Shown here: in pieces, positions 1-11,217 of the stretch
Layout: the number at the start of each line of letters is the position of its first letter
Position numbering within the stretch: position 1 is the first letter of the stretch
From: Linepithema humile
Taxonomy: Eukaryota; Arthropoda; Insecta; Hymenoptera; Formicidae
Direction: 5' to 3'
Assembly (NCBI RefSeq): GCF_040581485.1
Contig: NC_090132.1
Location: 16,808,146-16,872,145, forward strand
Length of the DNA stretch: 64,000 nt
Notes under the pieces: model-generated
Told to the model about the DNA's origin: nothing
Database searches by the model: none
The model's input: the letters and a program-made list of their open reading frames with translations, nothing else
Program-made: the position numbers and the translations under genes

Positions 1-1789
1 TAATTTGTATACTTATATATATATTTAAAAAAAAATTGGATATATTTTATAAATTAAAAAAAAATTACCGTTTTTATCTGTTTAGATATTAAGAGCATGT
101 TTTGCACTTTTCTAATTCTGATCCATCGAGAAACAGATTTATTACGTGTTAACATCGCAATTTCGAGAAAACAGAATGACGAATCCAACGTTAATTGGAA
201 GGCGATTAAACCACCTTTACGCAGCGCAGATGGTATATACGATTCTCGTTAATAGCTTTCGAGTATAAAGGGCTAAATGTACCGAGTGCACCTGTAGAAT
301 CCCGCGAAATCATAAGTATCTTCCTCATAGTTTTCATAGATGGGAATTATCACAACACACATATCCTGGCGATATTAAACGTTAAGTACATTTCATATGT
401 CATTCTGTCTTTAGTTCACGGCGAAATAATAAAATGCGCGCGCGCACATTATTAAGTTGCAAAATATTTCATTACTGGCGGCAAAGCGTTTTTCTCGTTA
501 TACCTTTCGCCTGCGTCGCTTTGTGTCCTTTGTGCTTCGGTAACAAGAGCTATCCAGGTCGAACTAATTAAATTCGTTAAATTGGAGTATAACGCCGAGG
601 ATAGTCTGGCTGGCGATATCCGAAAGCCGCGAGTTGACGCATTCGTTTTGGTGTCCAATCATCGAAATTTGCTAGAGAAAAGGATTTGTCACTGTCAAAA
701 AATTTGCAAAATGGTTTGTAGACTCAGATGCGTAGAGATCGATGTACGAAATAAAATATATATATCTAGAATATTTGGCGGCAGAAAAAATAAGTTAATT
801 TTACACGATTGGCTTTAATAAAGTAAATTTACGCAAATGTGTAAATGATAGTCATTTTCGATCGACAATTCCATTAATTTTTGTAATGCGCCATTCGATT
901 TGTCTCGCGGTCTATGTCGCGTGTCTCTTAATGGGATTCTCCGACAGACAAGAAAAACACCGGCTGTGGAAATTGGCGTAGGCGCGGTCGTTTGCGAAAT
1001 TATCGCGATTAATGAAGCCAGCCCGCTCGGGCGATTAATTCATCCAGATGTTTCCAAGCGCTTACGAATCTGTCGGAAGTGACACACAAATGTAGACCTC
1101 AATTTATTTTTGCGATTTTGCAATATTTTCAAGCATCAATTTCACTCTTATTCCAAAGATTGAATAATTCCATAATAAAAATTATAAATACTAAAATAAG
1201 AAAATAATGATTTCGAGCATTTTTATTTACATATTGTATAGAAGTAGTTAAAATATAATATCAAACTTTTCCGGAAGGATAAATCTGCTATCAAGCGATA
1301 TTACAATAAATGCTACAAAGTCTTAAAGCGGAGCTTTGTGAAGGATTGTTTTCGCGACAAATGAGGACTTTCGAATTTGCGAGTTTTTTCATCGAATGTA
1401 CGTTACTTTGAGATTTATCTATCGTGAAAAATGTATATTCGATGTCAGAATAAAAAACTGACAACCGTGTTTAGCGGGCGCCATGGGAATTTTATCTCGT
1501 TGTTTTCTTCTTTTCGATGCCAATTAAAAACGCGAACGTTCCGCAAACGGAACGCATATCTCCTCCACCTCCCGGTTTTTTTTTTATCAAAACGAACATC
1601 GGTATAAATGAATGTCCACGGGTGAGGTACCTGCGCAGAGGTGTTTTGATGTTATTTGCAAGTCGTGCACCACGGCTGTACATCGTATTGATCGATGGAA
1701 GAGATAATAATAGCGACTCGTGGCACGATGCTGCTCTGATTTGATAAGGAAATTCATTAACGCGCCCCACTTTGTCCGTATCCGCTGTC

Positions 1790-1810
1790 TTTTTTTTTTT
1801 TTTTTTTTTT
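1790..1810 (+). repeat. Poly(T) run
   Basis: 21 consecutive T residues. It could be a mononucleotide microsatellite or the poly(A) tail of an old minus-strand retroinsertion, but no recognisable retroelement coding sequence lies next to it, so the simple-repeat reading is preferred. Confidence 0.9.
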
Positions 1811-4800
1811 CTTATCAACCGCAGACTGCATGTCGATATGACGACGCGTTGCATTGCAGCGATTCGGATTAATGTTTGTAATTTCGGTTGATGAAAAATG
1901 AGTTGTCGAGCGGAATACTGATATAAATGAGTGAAAATGACGTTTTCCTCTCATGAACACTGTGTTACGTACATACATTCTGAAAGCAGAAATGTAACTT
2001 TTCATTCGCGGGTACGATGTCAAGCTTCTGTCTTGACGGATTAATTGCGTTACAATCTATCTGAATTAATTTTTATATACAAAAGAGATATTAAATTTTA
2101 TGTTTGAAATCAATTTTTTTGCATATGGAAAAGATTTAAAAAATAATGTACGGTTTTTGATTCTCTGTGTATCCCGCGACATACAAATATTCGTAGACGT
2201 TAATGCAATAGCGACAAAACATAATCCGCGATTCGGCACTTTGTTATTGGAAAAAAAACTTTGTTTTTCCTTTTTTCCGTTTTTTTGTAGTATATTTAGA
2301 GCGTAAGCGGGAGGGATTTTGCAGACACAGCTGTGTCATTTTTACATTGTCGAGACATCTTGTATAATAACGAGGGGCATTTACATGTGAGCTTTGTCGT
2401 CCGCATACCAGCAGGTGCAGTCGCAGGAACGTTCGTTGCATATTCCGTCAGAGAAGTCTGATTCTCGTGCGACGAAGAGACGCGCCGTAAAATCGGCCAT
2501 GCGTTTCCGATTGTTTCGTTCTCGCGAATAATACGGTGAGTCTAATGCCGGAAATAAAAACGAAACGGAATGAGAGTTTAATATTAATGTTAAATGAATT
2601 ATACATAAAGTTTTAACGTACAATGGATGAAATGTATACCCTAAAGTAAACTTCGCATATTGAGTTTTATTTATTTTTCATGTATTGCTCGAGCTATAAG
2701 TGATAACTGATAATTATATTAATTATCAATTTGTTAGCATAAGGATTTTGCATGAAATGTGCAATAAAAAAGAAGTTTATTACAACAATGTTAAATATAA
2801 CAATAATAACAAATATGTCACAAGCATAGAAATTATATACATACGAGTAATATTTATCATTTACATCGGTATTTGTATTCGCAAGGCGTTACATCAACGG
2901 TTGGAGGTAAATGTAGTTATGTAACATTTCGGAATATTCGCGGTGTGCCGAGCCGGAATGAGACGGGAAACGCTCGGGAAGATCTCGGAGTTCCGAGGGC
3001 TCCTCGCACCGAGTTGCATAGAGTGGGCTTACTTTTTCACGACTCGTTGATAATGGCAAAGGTCGCGGTGCAACCTTGAGAGCTTTGCGCCGCGTTGTAA
3101 GAGGATTCATTGTAATCCAATATGCGCTACGTGCTACGAAACATTGCACCGAGCTGGATAACGTTCGCGACATGTTTGCGCTATGTAGGCGCGAGATAGG
3201 ATGATAGGTCGGTGTATGATAGGGGTTAATGCCAGCTGAATCACATTCATTCCGTTTGTGTATGCGATCTATTATTCGTGCATTTCCGCATTCAAATTTG
3301 CATTCGTTATTGCGATAAAAGCGTTTAATTTCCTTTTTGCCTCAAGTATATTATATATTAAAATAATATATAATAATAATGATTTTAACAGAGTAAATAT
3401 TTTTATGTTTCATAGATATACAAATAATAAATATTATTATATTGTATACATAATATTATTATATAATATTACTATAATATTTATTATTATAATGTGCAAA
3501 GTACTGTTATTGTTGTAACACATACGTAGTGTGTGCACAGGGCGTGGTTGAAAAGATATGGAATTAGGTGTAGTGGGGTGAGAATGGAGAAAACGTTTGA
3601 GAACCCTTACGTTAACATGTTTGCTGAACACCTTGGTCTCACGGGAAGCCTCCAAGTTATTTTTATTGTTTCCCTCGCGCCCTCGATAAACGTTTATTTC
3701 TTTCTCTGATATTTCGTGCGAAAGATTCGACTCACGTATTAACCTCCAAGGGAGGCAACTGGCATTTCGATTTTGACAAAAGCTTGGGTAAGCTCAGCAC
3801 AGCCGTGTTCTTGCATATGTGGTTACATTCCTAAATTATTCTTCGTGATTTATTTTGCAGTCATTGTACTTTCATTAATAGCGGGTTAGCACGCATAGGT
3901 GCTAAAAAGTGCTCGATTAAAAAATTCAGTTTTTTTTTTCTAAAGTCTTTAAAAAAAGAAATCTTAAAATTTTAATAAAATTTATTATTCGTAGTTTGTT
4001 GTATGTGTTTTGATTTTTTTACAATTACATTATTACTGGAATGTTATTTTCAAAAAATTTATTTAATAATCACTTTATAATAACTATTCTACTCAGATTA
4101 AATAAATTACTAATTAATAAAAAATGATATTTAACTTTTTTATTTTTATCAATACTTCAAAGATTTTCAATATCTAATTGTGTATGTTTTCTGGTATCTT
4201 TGAAAGTCTTAGTTTGCCGCTGAAATTTTGAGACGAATTTATATACGCGTAGGTATTTCCCCAGGGATATCTTTGCGTACTCGCAGAATGGTATACTTGT
4301 GTGGGCTTGATATGAAACCGAGACACGAGATAGGCCACTGGGATACAGTTACATGATGATGTCTATGAAAAGTTCTTATCTGCGTTGTCATAGCAAAAGT
4401 CCGCTTAATTTTCTACATGCGCTTCAGCGTGCCATAGGCGACGGAATAGATGAGTTTGAAATACTTGCATTAGATTACATAACGCTTCGGCAGCAAAAAA
4501 GAACACATTGTATAATGGAATAAAAAACATCTCTTTTCTACTGCTAGCAAACTTCAGAACTCCATACATGCACAAGCATATTTGAGATGTTCAGTGCGCA
4601 ATACGTATTAATATAATGTTAACATGCCTATTGTCTGATATTTCCATTTATCTGTCTAGGTTTATGAATTGTGAGTGTAGACAATTGAAATGGAAATGCC
4701 ATCGTTTTTTTTTATAGTTTATAGAAAGTTCGGTATTCATTTCGCGAATTTGCGAAACACACATTTTTGTTCTTTTTCCTATAAAAAAAGCGCTTATTCA

Positions 4801-5373
4801 AATATTATCTACATTATAATATTCACAAATTTCACGGAATCACTTTTCACTTGTTTTGATAATTTAAACTTATATTTTAACATAGTTAGCAAGAAATATT
4901 AAAAATTTTACGATGATAAAAAGCACTCTTTATTGAAAAATATTGATACTTTGATAGAAATGTGAGAATTAATTAATAATTGCTACAAAGTTTGATTAAA
5001 TAAAATTTTGCTGTCGAAGCGTGAGCACACTCAACAGTTCTACGCGAAGCTGCGACGCGCAGGTGCAGTGTCCTTACGATTGCAGTAGGCCGAGTATGGC
5101 CTACTTCCCGAAACAATCGCACGATTCCTAGGACACCTTGGTTGGCCAATCATAAGTGTTGGAGCTTCTAGGGAGTGCGTGAGAATGACCCGCTTTCGGT
5201 GCTCCAGATATCGTCAAGGTCGCGATTGCGTTTTATCTGATACTATTGGAAATTTTGCTCTTGGATGTATCTGTGTAGCATTATTTGTATAAAAGATAGT
5301 ATTGCGGTAACATCGTTCCAACACCTTCATGCTGATCTGATTTTAATATCGAGATAAAAAAGTTAAAGTTACT

Positions 5374-5438
5374 TCTGTTTATATTTCGAATTTTATGTGT
5401 GTAAGAATATATCTGTTTATATTTCGAATTTCATGTGT
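5374..5438 (+). repeat. Short direct duplication, 27-base unit
   Basis: A 27-base segment beginning TCTGTTTATATTTCGAATTT occurs at 5374-5400 and again at 5412-5438 with a single T/C difference. The copies are offset by 38 bases with an unrelated spacer. This looks like a recent local duplication in AT-rich DNA. Confidence 0.9.
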
Positions 5439-5879
5439 TATTAAATAATTTTATTTCAATTTCTAATTTAATAAATTTTATAAATTACTTAATATCTAAT
5501 ATTTTTTCTCATTTATGAAAAAAAGTTTAAATTACATTTTAGTATAAAATTTTATTTAAATTTAATGTTTTACATTTTTATTTTTTTCAGAATTGGTGAC
5601 AATGAAAGAATAATTGTGATTAATTATTGGAAAGTATTACATATTACAGTTATTACACGTAATTCTCATATTGACAGTTAAATTTAAGTTAAGTTTAATG
5701 AACAATTTTTTCATAATTATTGTAAAAAGTAGAAATAGAATTTTGTATCAAAATGTAATTACAACTTTTTTCACAAAGGAGAAAAAATATTAGATATTCA
5801 ATAATTTATAGAATTTGTTAAATTAGAAATTAAAATAAGATTATTGCAAACAATTGGATAGGTAGTTTTGTAACGCCGA

Positions 5880-8800
5880 TCGCAGATGAAAAGCACGCTT
5901 AACAATGATCACAATCGTAACGCGATTTTGGATGAAAATTGACGACGTTTGGAGGTATGCGAAAAGAAAAGCACGGCGTGTCGACGAATTAAATCACAGC
6001 TTTAACGTCGGTTGTCACGGAATTTTTGGGATGCTCAGGTAGTAGGGACACCACCGGTGGTTGGTTCTTCGGAAAACGTGGCGGAGTGTGTTGGTTACCG
6101 TGCAATGCCAGCTGGGATTGGTCGGGTTTGGTGGGCGAAGTGAGATCAATACTGGGAGGCTTTCGACATGGAGAGGCGTAGGCCGGTGTGTTCTCCACGA
6201 GGAACGAGGACCGGGATTAACGGTTGCTACTGGCACACGACCTTGATTGTGACCTTAACCTTGATAACGCCCTTGAGCGATATACAAAAGCCCGTCGTCG
6301 TCATCGACATCGAGGGGGAATTTCCGCGCCGGAAAATTCGTCGCTACATTTAACTCCCTGCAGTCGGGTTTTCGCTGTAATGTCGGCCGAACTGTTGCGG
6401 GATTTTATAGGTCGTCCTTTGTATATGTTACAAGGCCATTGAAGCGCCTCTCGAAACGCTGACGTAGGTACCTGGGATAGAATAGACATACGTACGATGA
6501 TCCTGAAAGCAGATTATGGCTACTTCGAAACTTTTCGTTCTGATTCATCGAGCATGCTTGATAAACTTTTTCTATAAATCAACGAGATGTCACATCGAGA
6601 TTAACGTTTTCAAAAGGCGCGATATTCTCTTTGATCATTGACTCTCGGATTATCTAAATTTTTTGATTTCGTGCTACATACAAACTGGTATCACTCAACT
6701 CGCAAAGTACAATCGAACCCTTTAGATCACGAATATCATAAATGCTGCCTACTTAAAAAATTATTTTTTTAAATAAAGTAAATGTTCCAGTGGCCGGACT
6801 ATAACATAATTATAGTAAAATTATTGAAATTGTATATTATAACATATTAGAACCCATATTCGTAACGATTGCTTTGACAAATATTTTTTTGTATTATATA
6901 AAAATTGAATTAATCAATCTGATAAATATTTTACTAGAATACTATTTAATTTTTATCGTAATTTTTTACTTTATGAGTAATTGCAACCGATTTAAACCAA
7001 ATCGTTATATGTCAACTAAATAATAAGACTTTGCTCGATTTCCATATAATTAAGATCGGCCGTTATCATCGTCGCAGCCTTGGCTATACGCGCAACTCGA
7101 CGTAATAAAGTTTAACCGAGGTCGTTATGTTTGATTCGATCGTTCTGCCTTTAGAATCGAGACGGCCGTGTACACGTCGATGCATCTGAAATTCTCTCGG
7201 CCTACGAAGCGTTCAAAGCAAGAGTAATTGAGTCTATAATTGGAGCGTTCTTGCACATATGAGTTATATCCATAATTTGTAAGGTGTATTTTACATATAA
7301 TTATCATATTTAAAAAGAATTTTGTAATTTCTGAACTCTTTCAAATTTGCACTAAATTCTTTAATGTATAAATATAACATCCACTTTAAATATAAAGTGG
7401 ACATATTTAAAGTAACTTTTTTGACGGTATGTTATTGTAAGAACTTTGTCATAATATCTCCTGATAATTACGAAATCTTGCTGCGCATCAAAATTTCAGA
7501 TTTTAAAGAAAGGTAAACATTCTGATGGAATGGCTCAAGGATTCTTTTCTTTCTTATCTTAAGCTTTCTTATTTTAAGTGCAGAAAGCGTAAAAAAGTGT
7601 GGCTGAAAAGAGTGAAAATTAATATCTACTGCTTATCGCAGCTGCAACCGGACGCATATTGCAGCATCCAACGCACGTCAGGAAAATTTGGATTTATCGC
7701 TGTTTAACTTCGGCAGCTGGCGATCGTAGCGCGCACCCTCAATTTCTCGGTTCATATTCAAGTTCCTCCTCCGTATTTTACACATACATACACACATACG
7801 ATCGAGGCATATAACGAGAACGTAATCGCATTTTCAGCGTAAATTCTTCGCACGCTCGTTCACGTAATCTTTCACTCCCGAACGCGATCTCCTATTCACC
7901 AAAATTCGGTAAAATTCGGATTTGTAGGATGATCTTCCTCGGTCGATTTTGACTCTTTTTACCGCTCGTCGTTTACTGTACTATCTTGAAAATCAAAATT
8001 TATTTTAAATGTACGCAAAGTTTCCTCGTACGCGGTTGTGGTCGGAAATAACTGTATCACGGAAACAATCGCGATAAGAATTTCTACTCAAACCTCGATT
8101 ATTTACGCGAAAAGGCATTACAAAGTATCAACATTTCGGTGTATAAAAGTTCACGTTCAGTAGTGTGGAATATTTTATTGGAATACGACAGGATCGAAAG
8201 ATGTCCTTTAATTGTCATAGAATAATATATACATATATTTAAGAATACACAATACAAAAGAAAGATAACAAAGAGAAATATCGTCTACTCGAATAATGTC
8301 TTGTTTTGGCTAAGCTCTTTATACGCGATTGACTCAATCTCGACTTATTGTAGGATTCCGATCGATCAATCTATTATCGCGTTACCGAGAATTTCTAACG
8401 GATCACGTAATCTATTTGTGGCTTAATCTAACGAGTAAAAAACAAAATTAATCACTTGCTTCGCATATACGCTCTATCTTACAGTAGTAAGATTGCGTGA
8501 AAGATTTAGGTTAAAACTACGGTTATATTCTCATAATTGTCGTCGAAATGATCGCGTGTGTATGTGAAATGTGAACGAACGTGGATAGACTTGAAGGATA
8601 GAAGGTGCATGGTATAATCGTCGTTGCCAAGAAGGTTTGCACAGCGGTAATTTTGTTGATGTTTTTTTGATGCTACGGAATATATTCGGTTACAGCCGCA
8701 AAACCGTGACTGCTGGATATTAAGTTTTGTGCTTTATATTTATTAGATATAAAACCAGAATTCCAAAGTCGGGATAGCTTGAATTTCCACGAAGTAATGC

Positions 8801-10399
8801 GCAGTTTTCTACATACACACTTATGCACATATTGTAGATTCAGTTTATTCTTGCCGGGAAAATCTCATATCGCAGCTGTAAGAATATCCGTGGAGATCGT
8901 TATGTTATCCTGCGAGTAGAGCTGTCTGTCGAGAGGATCAGTTGATTGATTATCGCGTACGTACGCGATGTCGTTTCGTTTACAAGGGTGTTCGATCCAT
9001 CTTCAGCGATCAGTTTCTGCCGGCATTTCTAGCGGAATTTCTTTTTTTCCTTTCTATCTTTCGTTCTCGACAGCTTCTTCGCGAATTACTATTTCACCTT
9101 CATTGCTGTTTTCTCATCCTCGATCGTTCGTATACTTCCACGATGAATTGACAAAAAAATTAAGTGCACGTTTCTTTGTAACAACTCACGATGAATTGTA
9201 TTTGTAATAAGATACATGTGCAACAACTACAATAAGTTTGCAATTTCTGCTTTAAAAACATCAAAATTTATCATTGACAATTATTTTTATATATTAAGAT
9301 TCGGCAAAAAATTCATGTATATTTGTTCTTTGCATCTAGTTGTAAAATGGATAATTAAAATTAGATATAAGAGTTGTTTAGCTTCTTTGTAACTTATAAA
9401 TGCTTATTTTTATGCTAACATGTTTTATCATCGATCATTGCGATCATTGAAGACGAGCGGGAAAACAACAGTTGTCGAGAAACATGTTCCATAATCATTG
9501 CTAATTAACCATGCTGATTAATTCATTTCTCGATCACGTTTAATATTTTAGTGAGTGCGCAGTTTTCGCGTGGCGTCGGCGGCGCCAGATAACATGAAGA
9601 TTAGTGTCTGAAAACATGCGAATATTATACGACTTCGGTATTTTTGGTACCATCTCTCGCAATGTCTCATATGTTGTTTTGCTCTTCTACAAACCGATTT
9701 ATGTTCCGTACATATACATGTTTATCACAATTAGAAAGTAAATTACTTTGTTATTGGGGTTTTAATTATAAACATAATAATCGACGTTATAGAGATTGCA
9801 TCACAATTGATAAACTGTGAAATAAGAGGTTGCTTGATAAATTCTGTCCAGTAATTTCCTTTTCCTTACTGGAGGTGCAGATGCTTCCTAACGTAAAATA
9901 ATCTTTTATTTAAGAGAATAACAGAATAAATCTTACGAGAGATTAAATTCTTTTATAAACTCATAAAAGATTTTTTTCTGATTTAATAAATATGCACCGG
10001 AAAATTTTGTATTCTCTAATTAAATTACAATTTATTTATTAAAATATTGAGTTAAAAAAATTATTAGAAATTATCGGATGGTGGATTAAGATACGTATAT
10101 ATTATTTTTATTCTGTTACCAAATGAAAAATATTTTAATGATATTTTAACTAATATTTTCAAGAACGAATAATATTTACAAATGTTTGCATTTTGAAATC
10201 CTCATCGTTCGCCCCTCACGAGTTTCGTACATCTTCTCTATTGGGTAATCTGCCATTCTATATAACTGTTTACTCACTATAACTATTTGCTGTTAAGCTC
10301 GTTAAAGCTACTTCAATTTTCAAAGTATTTATTTCTCAAGTGGTTACAAATGAATCGAATGTTAGGTATATTTTTCTTCTGCTATTTCACATGTAGTCG
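5880..10399. other. 5' flank approaching exon 1a, no supported gene
   Basis: Non-coding DNA upstream of the first exon of the main gene. A GC-richer island at about 5900-6350 is open in several frames on both strands and contains a cluster of nuclear-receptor-like half-sites (6238-6277). A perfect 8-base inverted repeat with a 4-base loop lies at 7381-7400. The rest is AT-rich with no coding signal I can defend. Confidence 0.55.
6238..6277 (-). promoter_or_regulatory. Cluster of FTZ-F1/ERR-like nuclear receptor half-sites
   Basis: On the minus strand four AAGG-containing half-sites follow closely: TCAAGGTCG (6238-6246), TTAAGGTCA (6250-6258), TCAAGGTTA (6256-6264) and CTCAAGGGC (6269-6277). 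The first matches the monomeric FTZ-F1 consensus YCAAGGYCR exactly and the others match with one or two changes. Such extended half-sites bind FTZ-F1, ERR or HR3-type receptors in insects. No function is shown; it lies about 4.8 kb upstream of exon 1a. Confidence 0.35.
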
Positions 10400-11071
10400 A
10401 AACATCCGCGTTCGCGCTTCTATCGGTCGACGCGGAGAGATTTCGCTGTCTGGTTCGCATTTATCAAGTTAACCGTGTTTGATTGCTCCTGTAGCCCCGC
10501 GGTGTGTTGGGGGACAATTGGCACGATGTCAGAGGCACTGGCGACGCGGAGAGAAACGTGAGAGAGGTGAGTGACGTCGTTGCCAACGGTCATCATCAGA
10601 TGTCGTCTCGCCCGCGATTTATTCGCGCTGGTTCGTGTTTGCCTGCGTCGCCGATACACTTGTCGTTGGCGACGAGTAACGTCAGTGAAGTTCGATTAAT
10701 TCGCGCTGATCTACACAGATCAGTTATTGATTGCGTGTGACCCTGGTGTACGCGCGATAACCGCTATCGATCACCAAAGTTTCAGTCGCAAGTGTTCGCC
10801 GCGTTCACTCGCACAACAAGAATCTTCATTGTCGCGGCCGATTGAAAATCGAGCCGATTCTTCGACAGATTAACTTGGAATTATAATTCTTTGAATCTGA
10901 ATCAGACGGATCTTATAGTCATCATCGGTACGTCCGATGTAGTGTCGCCAATCATGTCCATTCGCGCGACGTGAAACTGTCGACGTAGCTCTCTCTTTCT
11001 CTCTGCGTGGATCGAGGAGATCGCGAGTGTCACGGGTGTGTCAGATTCGACATTATCAGGACGAGGACCGA
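10400..11071 (+). promoter_or_regulatory. Candidate promoter and 5' leader of exon 1a
   Basis: A CpG- and GC-richer block directly upstream of the exon 1a start codon, as expected for a first exon and promoter. No convincing TATA box is visible. An initiator-like TCAGTC lies at 10782-10787. A strong donor, GAGAG|GTGAGT, follows 10566, and an acceptor-like AAGTTTCAG ends at 10785, so a short 5' UTR intron of about 220 bases is possible. A short upstream ORF starts at ATG 10526. The true transcription start cannot be fixed from sequence alone. Confidence 0.45.
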
Positions 11072-11217
11072 ATGGCGTTATTTTCCGGTGGTGGTAGCGG
11101 CGCCGGCGGTGGTGGCGGCGGGCCGCCCATCAAACCGGAAGAGTCTACCGGTCCTTCCAGGCAACGGAGTCTCAAGGATCGGCTGCGCGAAGGCATCACC
11201 GGCGGATTCGCTTGGCA
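11072..11217 (+). CDS. Alternative first coding exon 1a of the main gene (partial CDS)
   Basis: It encodes 48 complete codons plus two bases, beginning MALFSGGGSG and ending with ...ITGGFAW and a split codon CA|G (Gln). Residues 6-17 are almost pure Gly/Ala, followed by a Pro/Glu/Ser stretch and a basic helix-like segment RQRSLKDRLRE. There is no signal peptide or membrane segment, so the start of the protein is probably cytosolic and disordered. The exon ends at a strong donor, CA|GTGAGTACC, at 11218. Its phase (two bases of a codon) matches exon 2, which begins with the single base needed to complete it. The ATG is the first in-frame one; the reading frame extends upstream without another ATG. 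It is spliced across 48.5 kb to exon 2, possibly in two steps through the ratchet site at 27285. I do not recognise the protein family. Confidence 0.75.

Larger units (their letters stand above)
1..5879. other. 5' flanking DNA, no supported gene
   Basis: AT-rich non-coding sequence with two GC-richer patches near 2390-2560 and 2930-3190. Reading frames here are short and mostly begin at non-ATG codons. None combines an ATG, a good splice or poly(A) context and protein-like composition. It holds a T-run (1790-1810), very AT-rich low-complexity DNA around 3340-3510, and a duplicated 27-base element (5374-5438). I see no RNA gene. Confidence 0.6.

Noticed and set aside
10526..10557. Ten-codon frame MSEALATRRE ending at AC|GTGAGA in the exon 2 phase
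   Set aside because: The donor is weak and a much better donor (GAG|GTGAGT, 10567) lies nine bases on, past an in-frame TGA. More likely an upstream ORF in the exon 1a leader.
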